DNA of 64,000 bases, taken from NCBI GenBank assembly GCA_014058105.1, contig JACGCM010001929.1:538136-602135 (forward strand). Direction: 5' to 3'. Positions 42,026 to 55,279 of this stretch are shown here, piece after piece. The position numbers and the translations under genes are program-made. Source of the DNA: Kingdonia uniflora (taxonomy: Eukaryota > Streptophyta > Magnoliopsida > Ranunculales > Circaeasteraceae). The first letter of the stretch is position 1. Each line of letters starts with the position of its first letter. The notes under the pieces are model-generated. The model saw nothing but the letters and a program-made list of their open reading frames with translations, was not told the DNA's origin and searched no databases.

Positions 42026-45000
42026 CTAAGAGGATTTTTTTTTCTGGTTTACACCAATAGAGATTCCACCAACTTCTGGAGCTCTTGAGGAAATAAACTC
42101 TTTTGCTCTAGCAACAACTATTTCTCTGTCATATTTTACTTGATTCTGGGCGACAGAACCAACACCGAGTCTAGCTCGATTTAAATATTCAGCACAAAGT
42201 ATTTCCATATTACAGATACTACAACAAAAACATCTTTTTACGTCATCTAATTAACATCATTTATATGAGCAATGACATAAAAACTCCAAATTTAAGTTTT
42301 TTCCTCGTAATTCTTTAGGATACTACATCTTACAGAAATGTGACCCTATTTCCTCTGTTTATCTATATTATGTCACTTTTGCCAGTGACATAAAAACTAA
42401 AATGCAATTGACGTTAATTTTTAACGATATTTACGTCATTTAACATCAATGACGAGAATGGTTTCAGTATTAATCTCGGGCGAGAATGGTTTCAGTATTA
42501 ATCTCATTGAGCTTTAGAGCGGTCTTTGCAAGCCTTAGGAAATTTTAATCTCCCATCCCCTCTTCCTTGCAAGATACACTTCTGGTACTCTCTCTCTCTC
42601 TCCCCCAATTAGTGTTTTAATTTCTCCATAAATCTTAATCTCCCTTTTTTATCCTTATAATCAACGCTCTACCTTTATATCTGATGTTGACCAAAATTCA
42701 TCTACTAATTCTTTCTCTATTAAGCATCTCCTCCTTGTCTCTTTGAGTTGTTGATCTTTGTTTTGTGAGTAAGGATAATTGGAGGAGAGTAGGGTGTGTT
42801 AGTAGAGTGAGTTTTTTTTTTGCTATATTGCGATGGTGGGGTTTCAATGTTACTGTTATTATCATGAACAAGGGGGTCTTTCTTGTAATGAGATATTCTT
42901 TGTTAATATAGTTGGTTTTTGCATATATATTTTTTAGTTCCTTCTGGAATTGCATAACTAATTAGTATTTTTTATCAGTATTTTTATGGAGTGATTTTCT
43001 ATGTGTATAGTACATCTATTTAAATTGCAATTTTAGGCAACCTAAAGATGCCGGTTGGTGTTGGTAGAGGCTTTAGATGGGAGAATGATGGCAAGCCGTG
43101 GTCGCGGTTTTGGTAATTTCTTAAATCGTACCTAATACCTTAGAGAGTATAATTAAAAATTACCAGAACTATCTATATGCATTATGTAGTCAGTGGCTTT
43201 TATTTTTCTTGAATCGTACCTAATCTTTTAACCAAAGGCTGCCTTTTAATTTTCTCAGGCATCTTTATGTGTTTATGGCCAAAACCTTTGTCAATCTTTG
43301 ACGAGACAAGGGAGTGGTTTGGGGTCGAGGTCACCTTGAGATTCCATTTATTTATGTACAGTAATATGTGTTGCTCCATGTAATGATATTTTGTTAATTC
43401 TAAAATTGGTCTTTTCATTATTTATGCAAATGGGGATTCTACTGTTATTATAATTGGAGGATTTCTATAAAAATTTATATCATCTGATTATATTTAGGAC
43501 TTTTCCACTTGTTTATGTAAAGGTTGTAGAATGTTTGAAAAGAAGACACTTTCACATGCTATACTAGTCACCGATGCAAAGCGTCTGGTAAGTTTAAATT
43601 TTGGCATATTATTAGGAATTTTTTTCGTGGATCTATCAAAATGTGCTCATTGGTTTCATTTGTGAAATTAGGACATCTTATTCAACATTGCCCAACAAAT
43701 GGCGATCCAAATTGTGATGTTAATGGATTGAAGCTTCCAACTAGAATTCCAAAGTCGATGTTAGTGGCTACTCAAACGGCTCTTATGCATTGTTAAGTGG
43801 CGCCGTAGTTATTCTCAATCCGAATGAGTGAGTTATTTTTATTATCTTACATTAGGAGTACTCTCATAGTCGTACTTTGTCATATAAAAGAATATTTACT
43901 TCTATATTCAATTCAAAATAATGCTACATTTGATAAGGAAATGGAAGGGATATCTTCAACTCGGTCATTGAACAATATTCCATATGAACTTCGATGTCCA
44001 TTATGTTGGGAAGTAATGAAGGATGGTATGATGATAAGCAAGGGCAGTTTTAATATCTTATGAGAAAAATGTTAGTATTCTATTCCGCTTGTACTTGTAC
44101 AATTTCACCTTGAAATTTTATATAGTAATTATCCTTGCATTTTCTATTGTCTCCCTTGCAATTCTGGAATGCATATCTAATTGTATTAATGGTAAGCATA
44201 TAAATAAATCATGCCTTTCCTTTTAATTTTGCGTCCAATGCATAAGACTTATTTAGAAATAATTTCCTGAGTAAATATTGGTCATTGTCGCATGCTCTTA
44301 TACTTGACATCAGTGGTTAATTGGGTAGTAACATCTGATGATATTCCTCATTTCTCGTAATCTTTTTTCTAGAGCCCTCTTCTTCAGAGAGATTAGTTCT
44401 TGATTTACTTGGTGATATATGAAACTCAAATACAAGATCTGAAAGAAGTCTAGTACTCAATGCTCGTGTTGCATTTTCTATAGAAGGTAGCCTCATTTTC
44501 TAAGTGAAAAAAAACTAAAAGTTTCCTAACCATTAATAGCCCAGTTCTTGAAAAAGAATGTTTATGCTAGTTTACATATCTATTACATGTTTTCATATGC
44601 TAATGTGCAGGGCCGCTCCATGAGCTTATTAGTAGTCTCCTTAATGAGGTAAGTGCTTCAATACTAACTATAATATGTAATCGTTGTGGATATATCATGT
44701 CCCGAATGTCTTGTAGGTCATAATGCTCAACACAAGGGAAACAAGTTGAACACGATGGCGAAAACAAAACTTTCATGGCTACATAGTTGTACAACATTTA
44801 ATTTCTGATCAGTTTGTAATTTTGTTCCTCTTCGATTTGTTATCATACAACGAAGAAAACTTGTACTTATTCAAAATGTGAAATACATTTTTTTGTATAT
44901 ATGTGATATTTGCATTATGTCCATGTACAAGTCCTTTTTATAATTTAACATTTTGGTTCCTATGCAAAACTTTAGTGGCTCAGTTCAGTATTTGGCTTTG

Positions 45001-48000
45001 CTAGTGTATGAGAGAATGTGGAATTGGGAGGGACGGAGAGGGGTGCTATTTTAAAAAAAATATGCTTTAGCAAAGGCCACTTAAAAAATGACGTTGTTAG
45101 TGGTTTTGACAGCGTTATATAAGTGACTTCGATGCTAAGAATTTACGTCGTTTATAATAATTTTCAACATCACATAAAAAGTGACGTGAATAAGATGGGT
45201 TTTCCAAGTCGACGAGGTCAACATCACTTGAGAAAGTGATGTCGTTGCTCTTTCACGTCACTATTTCAATGGCGTGGAAAGCCTTTTTTCTTGTAGTCCG
45301 CTTTTGGCCATGAAATCGTTCATCATATCCCTCTCTTCTTCAATCCTCTTATTTTTTCCACAAAAAATGCTATAACCGCTTCCAACTACTTCTCGTGCAC
45401 CTCACCTGTCAAGAGTCTATCCCTATTCGGTATGGCCAAATTTATAAAATTTGTCTGCGAACTCTTTAACAAATTTATCCGTTTGTCGTAATGCTTCTCT
45501 AAAATCTCCTTCTCAACAACCTTATTCATCAAATGAACCTTCAGCTTTGATTAACCATAGCTAGCAATTTATCCAATTCGACCTCAATCTCTATTTTCTG
45601 ATTGATCAATTCCTCCACCTTATCTTCGGATAACTTCAAATTAGCCTCCATTTTTGTTATTATTCCATTTTTGGGAGTTGACAAAATCGACCTCTATTTT
45701 CATGTTCAGATAAGTGGAATTTTCTAAAGCGTCATGAGCCTTTTTTAAATCGAATTCAAGTTTCTTATTAAGGTCGGAATTTATTTGATAAGTTTGAGCA
45801 ATTTCTAGCTACCCATGCACAACTGATCGATCCCTCATAACATTCTTCAGGAAGTTATGAAATATATTCCTCATACATAGTAGTTCCTTCATTGAAACAT
45901 TTTACATAAATTATATATAAATCATAATTATATATAAATCATTGAGGCTCCAACACGAGCTGAAACATCTTTGGCTTCCAAGCTATGCAGGTTTCTTGCT
46001 CTGGTCGCCATACGCTCAATGATATCAGGATCCGGAAAAATGCCTCGATGTTCTAACACTTTATGGTAAGCTTCTTTTAGACCTCTATCACTATCTATCT
46101 TAGTCTCTAGATATATAGTTAACATCATAAGGTCCCTGGTTACTTCTGGAGTATTCTCTCTAATACCATCTGGTAAAAAGGGTTAAATCTTGATATACCC
46201 ACTCCTATCTTTTCTAACTACTTCATCCTTTTCAATTTTTGCTTTAGCCCAACCTAGTTGTGCATCACATAAACCTCTTAATGACCCCTCCAATTTACTT
46301 CACTAAGAGTTTTATATTTTCTCACCTGAGCCTCAGTATGTGAAGTTACAAGAGCTGTTGCAGCTGGTAAATTTCTCTCCCTAGCAAGTTCTATCTTTAG
46401 GGTGTCAATAATCAATCACAGTTCATTAAGATCCTGCAAATCATAATTCTTATATCAAATCAAGGAAAACAAAAAATCCATTTCTCAAAAACCAACAAGT
46501 TACATTCCCAAACAAAAAATTCCTTCCACAAAAAGCAAAGAGTTTCTAAATACCCAAATGATATCTCAAACTGCATTCTCTTGTTCATCCACTTCTCGAA
46601 CTTCAGTTTGCTCGATAAGGGTGGTAGCATCCAGATCTAAAACAACCTCTCAAGCTGGAGACCTACCAACATCCACTTCATCCTCTTCCTCACCAGGCCC
46701 AATATTTTCAGTAGATCGACCTACTACAATAGCCAAGACGTCGGCCTCCGAGTAGCCATCATCCTGCAAACGCTGAACAAGGTTGTCACGAGCAGCAATA
46801 ACTTCATTAATATTATCGGAGGACTATTTCTCGAGCTTGTCCAGGATTAACTGAAAGGAGGCTTTCAGATTGGCAATCTTGGCGCCCGACCACCTTCTCT
46901 CCACTACCAACTTGGCCCGTTCACTAGCCAACTCCCTCTCTAGTTCGTCTGTCCTCTCCGAAAAAAGATTGTTTCCATCCCCGATGCCGAGAACCAGGGC
47001 CTTCAGCACATGGGACACCTAAACAAAAAAAATGTAAGCATATGAACTACAGATAACAGTCATACAAATCATAGATGACTAAACTTACCCTCCAAAGTTT
47101 GACTTCCACAGCAGATATTACTTTAGAGTAATCAGACACAACAAGGATCCTTAGGCTGTTCTATAGAGCCAGCATATCTTCATCTACCCCAGGCTTTATT
47201 GAAGCCTCCTTCGTTGTGACCTTAATAGGTGTTGGAGGGCTATCAACCAACCTTCTCTTTTTAAAGGCACTTTTCACCTCCTTGGCATCTTTACTACAAA
47301 AAATGGAGGGTGTACTCCTTAATATCTTCCCAGCCCTTTTTCGGCCTGGATTGACCGAACTAGTCCCCGAAGGACGCGGCTTGAAAGCTACCACTGGGGC
47401 CTTATGGACCTTAGGAACAAAAACACCAATATCCACATACGTGTTTACTGCAGGAAGAACAGGCACAGAGGTCTATCCAAGCTTCCTCAAGTCAGACATT
47501 TTTCTTTTCGCTTGGAATTTTTGAACCTTGACTGATTTGTTTTTCACCCTCCTATGCCAGCTTATGTCAAGATCATCTAGAACTCCTTCAAGTTTAGTAC
47601 CTTCTCAAGCTACAATGTCAACAAGCGATTCGGCTTTGACAATATTGCATCGGGGATTTGCCTGCAAAATCATTCATATAAAAAATAGAACACGAAGAAG
47701 AAATATAAGTTGAAAATTCAGCACATCAACTTACGTTCCTCAAATGATCAATATGACAGATCAACTCATTATGTACATTCTCCCCTCACTACAACATGCT
47801 TGTCATTCCACACCTTCCCGACATAATCAAGGTCAGAAAATTGAGGCCTTGGATAAACAGAAGAAAAATAAGTGCCCCAGTAGCACTGAAATACTTGACA
47901 TTATAGTACTTCAACACATCTTTTGAGGTCAATCTCCTTTTTTCCCTCCTTAGCCTACTTCGAATTTAGTACCTCACAAATACTGATTGCCTCATATACA

Positions 48001-48545
48001 TTCCCATTCAACTGGGCAGGAGATGCTTTGATCCCATTCATTATACCTTTAGCAAAATTGCTCTAAAACACAGTCAACCCATAATCAAACTGTGAAAGTT
48101 AACATAGAAATCCTTGCCCCAAGTCGTCTAACCCGTCCCCATCAAAATATCCCAAAGAAATTACCTCAAGAATTCCACTAGCGACCTTCTCTTCCTGTAA
48201 ATCAGGAAGTGGATAGAACGAACTATCCCTTCTTCATTAAAATACTCCCTATACCTTCTGCCTAAACTCCATCACACCTCCCACCACATCTTTTAAACTA
48301 CCCTTGAACTTGCATAAATTCTTCCTTGAATCAACCCCCTTAGGGTAACTATGTTTTATACCATGAAAATCGTCATGATCATCATTACTTTTACTATCTA
48401 AACTTAGCTCGACCTCATTATCTTAAATTACTACAGTCTTAGAGGTCCTAATCCCGATAGGATTGACCTCGTACCCTGCAGATGTCACATCTTCATTATC
48501 TAAATTCTCCTCAATTATAGTTTGACTTGATGTAGTAGGGTCCAT
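42026..48545 (-). pseudogene. Accessory gene 2 of element B, PF04195-like plus coiled coil, split by CACTA
   Basis: ATG at 48545 (GAGATGGACC). The acidic N-terminus has NPIGIRTSKTVVI. The PF04195-like middle (about 48080-47740) has LNGNVYEAISIC and YPRPQFSDLDYVGKVWND. Intron 47662-47734 (GTAAGT..GCAG). Then KRRLVDSPPTP, a coiled coil with ELERELASERAKLVVERR (46824-47018) and MMLTIYLETKIDSDRGLKEAYHKVLE (first residues, 45928-46128). Continued helix to 45299, then the CACTA derivative, and a last 60 codons (42208-42026) with LGVGSVAQNQVKYDRE. Closest relative in the window is D (1649-4710). It reads toward pol. Confidence 0.55.
42217..45298. mobile_element. Non-autonomous CACTA derivative, 3.1 kb, inside accessory gene 2 of B
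   Basis: Left end TACTACAACAAAAACATC; right end on - GACTACAAGAAAAAAGGC. Each is one base away from a CACTA start, and they share ACTACAA.AAAAA. Both subterminal zones repeat TGACGT/ACGTCA-type motifs (e.g. TTTACGTCATC, ATTTACGTCATTTAAC, CACGTCACTTTTTATG). The expected 3-bp target duplication is not visible (AGA against CGC). The homologous gene in D runs through without it. No transposase frame found; 42217-45298 otherwise holds only short frames. Confidence 0.7.
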
Positions 48546-49332
48546 CTCGAATGAAGAGCTCGAAACAGAAGGTATCCTACTTATAAATGCTTCAGCACGC
48601 ATCTACACCTATATGGTGGCCCATGTATTTTATCAATTTAAATTACATTTCCTCAGTTCATATTTATTTAGCAAAATTGAAATTACTTATCACTCTCCTC
48701 AACAGTTACATAGATGCATTTCTTATGAATTATACCAATAAAAACTGATCAATTTTATTTTCCCCCCAATTTTCATTAAAAAAACCAAACTTTCCCAATA
48801 AGGAATTGATTTTTCAAAATTAAAAAAGATACAACAATGGGGAAACAATTAAGAAAATCCCTAGAACAGTAAAATACAAATTGACAAACAACATTCAACT
48901 AACATTCGATTGCAGAAGACGAATTAGGTACAGCAAACCTTTCCTTCTTGACAAAATGTTGTGCCTTCAACGCAAATATAACTCTTCCCTCTATGTTCGG
49001 ACAAGAAAAATCATCTTGTTCTTTCTCTCTAGAACTTTTACAGGCTAATTTTTCCTCTTGTTCTCTCTCTTTAGAAGTTATACATTATGATTTTTTTTTC
49101 TCTCTTTCTCTAAATTTTTTTCAGAGTGGGTTTTGTAAATTTTTGGATGAAGGAGAAGGAGAAACAATTATAATTTGTCCCTTTAACTACTACTAGTTAT
49201 TAAAATTTATTTTAGCCACCCTCGCTTTCCCAAACGAGTCATCCTTTATCCTTTTCTTGACAGACACGTCATATTTTTTGTCGACTGAACACCTTTTAAC
49301 ATTACTACCATTAAAATACCTATACTAAAACA

Positions 49333-49333
<1 letters not shown>

Positions 49334-49363
<30 letters not shown>
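49334..49363. repeat. (CT)n microsatellite
   Basis: About 30 bases of TC dinucleotides, between the two accessory genes of B. Confidence 0.95.
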
Positions 49364-49366
<3 letters not shown>

Positions 49367-49739
49367 TCATCTTTCTATCATACTTCCCTACTTCCATGAC
49401 AATCCTTACTTAGCTTGATACACAAAATTCGAACTTCTTTTACAGACCTCAAAGTTCCTCTACACTACTTATCTAACAAACTATTAAACGATCTAGCTTA
49501 TCTATAAGTAAAGAGATGGACAAACCAAAGAACAAAAATTTTAAAATTCAAATAATTTACTAGAATAAACATAAATCATGGAGAAGATGCAGGGAAGACT
49601 AACTGTAAATTTTTATTTCTTTAACTGCAAAATATTATTACTTTATTCCCCCAATTTCATTTTAATTCGACCTACACATAAATGGAACTCCTAGAAATAG
49701 TTACATTTAAATCAACTGAGGTGCCTTGCAGCAACACAT

Positions 49740-50043
49740 CTCATTACTTCATCAGTAGCAATCATCTCGTCTTCATCAGTTATCTCATCAAGAGCAATCT
49801 CTCTCACAACAATCTTTCGAGCTCAGGTTCAACAATCAAACCATAAAATACATCACACCAAAAGTGACAGTCTACCTCAATTTCTCTCTCCTTTTAATTC
49901 AAACCTTCCACCTGCAAAACAGAAATAGGTAACTCGACATCATAACCGAGCCACCCAAAGAGTCGTTCATGAATTTCCACTACCTTTATCGCCAAACAGT
50001 CCTCAAATTACTGACGAACCTTCTGCGAGCGAGCCCTCACCAT
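49740..50043 (-). pseudogene. Small accessory gene 1 of element B (MVRARSQ family)
   Basis: On - from ATG at 50043: MVRARSQKVRQ, a stop, then LAIKVVEIHERLFGWLGYDV, ELPISVLQVEGLN, a stop, EREIEVDCHFWCDVFYGLIV. It aligns with the D copy at 199-495 over its whole length. Upstream an AT-rich stretch (TATATTTATATT on -, near 50095) replaces the clean TATA box of A and D. Function unknown. Confidence 0.5.
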
Positions 50044-50421
50044 AATTCTTGTACACAATTATTTTATTACTTTCAAAAAATAAAATAAAATATAAATATA
50101 GAATACTAATCACAGACAGGGCAACCACGGGACTTCTTTGGGAGAACGCCAGAAGCTTCGTCCTCCTCCAAAATTGCCTGCTCTGTAATTCAACGCTGAC
50201 TGTCCCTGCGTTGTTGTGCATCCTTGATGATGTAATAGAATCTGAACATGTTGACAAAGTTGTCTCCTCCACCTCCTCCTCTATTATACCAAAATAGGTT
50301 GGTGGGATAGGAATTGGCATTTTTTCAGCTAGGGACTACATCCCAAACTACCAAAGTTTCAACTCCTCCATCTTTACCAAAATTCTAACCTCACGTGTTT
50401 GTCCTCTAATAGCCACCATTG
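50003..50421 (-). other. Further broken frame upstream of accessory gene 1 in B
   Basis: On - from 50421: MVAIRGQTREVRILVKMEE, stop codons, then an open frame (50320-50003) with PIPPTYFGIIEEEVEET and RRTKLLAF. The start resembles the MVRTRSQ/MAKTRAQ pattern, so it may be a duplicated gene 1 start or an extra exon. No family recognised. Confidence 0.25.
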
Positions 50422-50687
50422 TCGCTTGCACAAAAGAATATCAAAAGACAGGAATGTACTTAAAAGAAGAATGATGGTCAGAAAACAAAGAACAGATACT
50501 TATAGACATAAGTACATTAAATGTGCACTATCAATTCTAAAGCAATCACTATTAAAATCAATAGTTTTTGGGAACTTCAACAGTCAACACCAATGACAAC
50601 AATCCAGTCTCTAACAGTCAACAACAATTCCAAATTTGAGAATTACCCGTCAATAATAAATCTAACATTCAATTCGACAGACAGGTC

Positions 50688-51431
50688 TGTAGTAGCCTAC
50701 TTGCAGCCTTCCAAGACTAATCGAGTACTAAAAAGCTATATCGAAGCCTACCAAAGACTCGAAGCCCAGGGAACCCATAAAATAGCCAAAGGCATATGGT
50801 CTAAATGAAGCTTTCCAAGACTAAATGAACACTCGAAGGCCACATAAAAGGTTACCAAAGACTCAAAGCTTACTACAAGATTCGAAGTCGAAGACAGTCG
50901 CACAACATACATAACCCAATAAAAGTTTCCAGAAGACTTCAACCATATCAATGTATAGTCGAAGGTAGACAGACCTGACAGCCAGCTCACAAGATAATTC
51001 AGCAAAACAAGCTGCCAAATAGCTATAATGACAGAACCGATCTTCCGTATAGGACAGCTGCCCCAAAAGGGTAAACATGTAATATGACCTTACTGTGGTG
51101 ACTCATCATTTCCTATCTCCTATAAATTGGGGAGGGGAGACATCATAAAGGGGCTAGAGAATCTCAGTCCAAAACCTCCCCATAAGATTAGAAACCTTCG
51201 AGCATATTCAAGATCCGTTAAATTCTAGCTGTAATCTCATTCATATATCCATCATCCTATTCAAATCCTCGCTAGAGGTCGTGAAGAATTCCAATTCATG
51301 GACTCCACGGAAGTATGTTAACACGATATATTCTCTTATTTATGTCTTATATATTTATTAAAGCCTCTAGTCAAACCTAAATCCCACGGTGTGAGAGTGC
51401 AAACTCCCTTTTACGAGATTACGCTCCTATA
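50688..51431 (+). repeat. 5' LTR of element C
   Basis: Starts TGTAGTAGCC (A's LTR also starts TGTAGTAG) and ends GCTCCTATA, with final CA decayed to TA, next to TTTGGCG. 744 bp. The TATA box TATAAATT lies at 51121-51128, followed by GGGGAGGGG. The preceding pentamer AGGTC has no visible partner because the right end is missing. Confidence 0.7.
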
Positions 51432-51450
51432 TTTGGCGTTGTCTGTAGTA
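51432..51450 (+). promoter_or_regulatory. Primer-binding site of element C
   Basis: TTTGGCGTTGTCTGTAGTA, a version of TTTGGCGCCATCTGTGGGA with C-to-T changes. Confidence 0.7.
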
Positions 51451-51495
51451 TACCCACTGTCCTCAATCCTTTTTTTCACCCTATACCCTTATCTG

Positions 51496-52720
51496 ATGAC
51501 GCCCACTCTCCATTCTACCTCCGCCATTATTGACACCTCTGCCGTCGGTATCGCCGCCTTATTAGCTCTCATCAGCCAATAATTTACTCAGGCAGAGGAG
51601 CATCATACCAACTAAATTATCCTCGAGTGCGAAGACCATCGTCAGGAGCTCGACGCCGAATGCCAACGGCGTTTGGAAGAAAGGGAAAGACAATACCGTA
51701 CTTTCAAAAAATTACGCCACACGGTTCACGAGTTACAATAAGTGCAAACCCAGGACACCCCTATGCATTTTCAAGCCCCTGCCCCCTCGCACATATCCGT
51801 CCGCATACGCCTTGACCCTCACCCCTATACCAAAGTACCACCGATCACCTTGGTGCCGAAGGTGCCCCTACTAACATGCCTGCATATTCGATACACCTCG
51901 GTGTCCCTATTTCAGAGGACTTATCTGACTCTACCCTTCGAAACTCCCGATATCCCACAAGGCATCTTACCCGGAAATGCCAGGGATAATGCAGTGCCGA
52001 GCATACTCCTAACCCGCGGCCCTACCACCCGTGACCTGAGCGTTTTCCCCCTCAAGCGGCCTATCTCACCCAACAAGAGCTCGACAAGAAAATTCATGCC
52101 ATCATCCGCATTAGTGTCAGCCCTACTCTAAACTCTTGAAGTCGCCTTAATAATCCAATCTGCCCGAAGCTTCCCATTGTCAAGGTGACTTTGAACTTCC
52201 ATATCCCCAAAATCAGCAAATATCGCAACAATGATCCTCAATCCCATGTACTTGAATTCCAAAATGCTTTAAGCCTGTGCACTCTTTCGCCGATCACATT
52301 CTCTACTGAATGTTCCATTCCAGCTTTACCGACTGCCCCCCTCAAGTGGTGCCATAGCCTCCCCAATAGGTCCATTCGAAGCTTCAAACAACTATCTTGT
52401 TTGTTCATCTCTCATTTTGCCTTCAACAAAGACCGCGAAGTCCGAGTAGATGTCTTCTTCAACTTTTGAAAGACACTCACTGAATTACTCGAGAACTTTA
52501 CTAAGCGTTTCCTCGGCAAAATGCAGAAAGTTGAGAACTTCGATTGCGCGAATGCCGTGTTAGCCTACTCAAACACCTTGGCCAACTACAGTTGCGTCAA
52601 ATAATATATCATCCTTTAGAAGCCCCGAACCCTTGAAGAGATGTTATCTAAAGTAAATAGATACATCTACCTTGAGTGTCTCCGCGAAACTAATCGCCCG
52701 GGATAAACCTCCACCACCAG
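51496..52720 (+). pseudogene. gag of element C
   Basis: Start MTPTLHSTSAIIDTS, then a helical region (HRQELDAECQRRLEERERQY) and a Pro-rich linker. The capsid-like part at 52185-52466 has LNFHIPKISKYRNNDPQSHV, TAPLKWCHSLPNRSIRSF and ISHFAFNKDREVRVDVFF, the standard plant gag pattern. Stops and frameshifts occur at several points. Confidence 0.7.
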
Positions 52721-53339
52721 CCACAATAGGCCTCGACAACTAAATACAACCATGGTCGCTCCCATATACAACGAGGCCGATAACCAAAAGTATGGCCACT
52801 TCAATAATCAATCCTCCGAGCCTCGCAAGAAGCGACCCAAGCCAGTCCTACCCAAACTTATCGTTCCCATTAGTACCCTACAACCAATCATCCAGGCCAA
52901 CCCTATTTGGCAGACCCTTTACCCCATCAAGTCAAAAAGGATGAACCATACTGCTAGAACAATAAGTGTAACTGTTATCCCACTAACAAGTGTTACACAT
53001 TACAATATTCACTTGAGATGATACTCAAAGCAGGCCGCATGCACCAGTATGTCATCGATCTCCCAAGTTACCTTGATGGGTCGTACCTCAAGCCCTAGCC
53101 AACCCCAAATGCTGGATCCGCCGAAGTACACATTATCTATGCCCATATGATCGAGGTGAGCAACATCGATAGTAGACACACCCGAAGCAAACGAAAGAGG
53201 GTCGAAGAATGTTGTAAACTTACTTACCAGGAAAAACTCCCAGTCCTCCTACCTGAGTCAAGTCATCATCCTCAACCCAAAGGTAGATCCTTCCATCATC
53301 GACTGTAATATCTCTCATGTTCATTTTCCTCATTCCCAC

Positions 53340-53790
53340 CCCTTAGTCATCATGGTCAAAGATGAACACCTCGTTCTTCACACAATGCTTGTCGACACTG
53401 ATAGTGCGCTTGATGTACTTTTTCTTCAAATAGTCCAAGCTATGCAAAAGATTGACTTGATCACCCCTGTAAACGTCGAACTGATACCAATGGTCTTACA
53501 AACCAGCTTGTCATCAAAAAAATATTAGAATACCTTAGTATATTGGTACACGAGTGGCTCTATGCCATGAAGGCCATACCTTCAACCTCTTACCAAGTTC
53601 TGCGTTTCACCACACCATGTGGCCCATGGGACATGAAAGGCTCCCAGAGACTACCTCGATCTTGCGAGCATCCAAAAATCAGCCTTACATGGAAATTGGT
53701 CAAACCATAGTATTCACAACAGCCCTCCCTCCCCAATCGAACTCGATGGCTCTGGTTGAGGTACATATATTGGCAGCTACTTAACAGACG
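53340..53790 (+). pseudogene. Aspartic protease region of element C
   Basis: MLVDTDSALDVLF (53384-53422) is the active-site loop with DTG changed to DTD. Further pieces occur in other frames downstream to about 53784. The product would have cut the Gag-Pol polyprotein. Confidence 0.65.
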
Positions 53791-53799
53791 ACGAAAAAC

Positions 53800-55010
53800 T
53801 TCAGCTTGCCACTTTCCTATGATTCAGCAATGATGTATTTGCCTGGACATTCAAAGAGATACGTGAGGTCGACCCCACCTTTGCTTGTCATCGACTCGAC
53901 CTTATCCCCAAATCAATGGCTGTCAAACAAAAGAAACGTACTTTAGCCCCTAGGATTTGAGAAGCAGTAAACCTCAAGGTCGAGAAACTCTTAGCCACTA
54001 GATTTATATACAAGGTCAAGTATACTGATTGGATCTCGAACATTGTTGTTGTATCAAAAAAGAATGACAAGATCTGAATTTGCGTCGACTTCACTGATCT
54101 TAACAAGCATACGCCGAAAGATAGTTTTCCTCTCCCTATCATTTTGGCGCTTCTCGTTGCCATAGTGGGCCACAAATTCCTCTCCATGATGGACGCGGCC
54201 TCGGGTTTCAATTAGGTACCCATTCTCCCTGAAGATCAAATTAAAACTTCATTTATCACCGAAAAAGGGCTCTACTGTTTAAACATAATGCCCTTCGGGC
54301 TCAAAAAGTTGGGCGCTACTTACCAACACCTCGTTACTGCAATATTTAAATTTTTGCTTGGTAAATAAATCGAAGTCTATATCGATGGCATGTTTTGCAA
54401 GTGCCTCCACAAAAACACCCATATACAAGACTTAACCAAAGTCTTCTTCATCCTTCAGTCATACCAAATGAAATTAAACACAGATAAATGTTAGTTCGGT
54501 GTCTCATCCAAAAAAATCCTGGGCCCTCTCATTAGTAAACGAGGCATCGAGATTGACCCTACCCAAATTTGTGCCCTCATCAATATGCCTTCTTCCCAAA
54601 TAAAGAAAGATGTCCAGAATGTAGCAGGCAAAATAACAGTCCTTAACCGCTTTATTTATAAATCCTCTGACCGATGCGCTCGGTTAATCTCCCTCCTACA
54701 TGATCAAGGCGTCCATAAACCAAGAAGAAAAACCTTGATATTTAATTGGGCACCCCTGAGTCCGAGCAAGCCTTCCTCGAACTCAAGACTTACCTTGGCC
54801 AACCACCTGTCATGAGCACCACGGCCGAAGGCAAGGTACTCTTCCTCTATCTTACAGTTACATACAAGTCTATTAGCTCGGTCCTTATCCGAATTGAGGC
54901 AGGCATCGTGAAACCTGTGTACTTTATTAGTAAAACTCTTACACCAACCGAAACATGTTATACCAAACTCGAGAGACTTCTTCTTACCCTCATCTACACA
55001 TCATGAAAAC
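53800..55010 (+). pseudogene. Reverse transcriptase of element C
   Basis: Fragments: FSNDVFAWTFKEIREVDPTF, WISNIVVVSKKNDK, CVDFTDLNKHTPKDSFPLP, HKFLSMMDAASGFN, TSFITEKGLYC, LGATYQHLVTAIFK, VYIDGMFCKC (54375-54404; YIDD reads YIDG), FGVSSKKILGPLISKRGIEI. The connection ends with PVYFISKTLTPTETCYTKLE (about 54917-54976). The order is intact; stops lie mainly at former Gln and Trp codons. Confidence 0.75.
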
Positions 55011-55279
55011 TCAAACCTTATTTCTAAGCACACCATGTACGTTTAATCACTAGTTACCCCCTTCGAGAGGTCCTTGCCAAGAAAGATAAATCCAAATGGG
55101 TACAGTAATGGTTTATTTACCTTGGTAAGCATGATATCACTTTAGAGAAATAGGCATCCCAAAAAAGGCCAAGTAGTCGCTGATTTCCTAGCCGACTTCC
55201 CAGTCGAAGACAGAGTAGGAAGAACACGAAGATGACCTACCCAAAGACCAGGCCAAACAAAATAACCCCTAAAAACTTA

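Larger units (their letters stand above)
35903..50687 (+). mobile_element. Element B: Tat-type Ty3/gypsy retrotransposon, decayed, 3' LTR not found
   Basis: Order on +: 5' LTR ending 36603, primer-binding site, gag, protease, RT, RNase H and only the C-terminal end of integrase (stop at 41775). On - follow accessory gene 2 (48545 to 42026, split by a CACTA derivative) and accessory gene 1 (50043). No copy of the 5' LTR was seen before element C begins at 50688, so the 3' LTR is deleted, or B was cut when C arrived. The right border is therefore a limit, not a proven end. Confidence 0.7.

Noticed and set aside
50688..51431. C's LTR taken as the 3' LTR of element B
   Set aside because: It resembles B's 5' LTR only in the last 150 bases, and it is followed by a primer-binding site and gag, so it is the 5' LTR of C.
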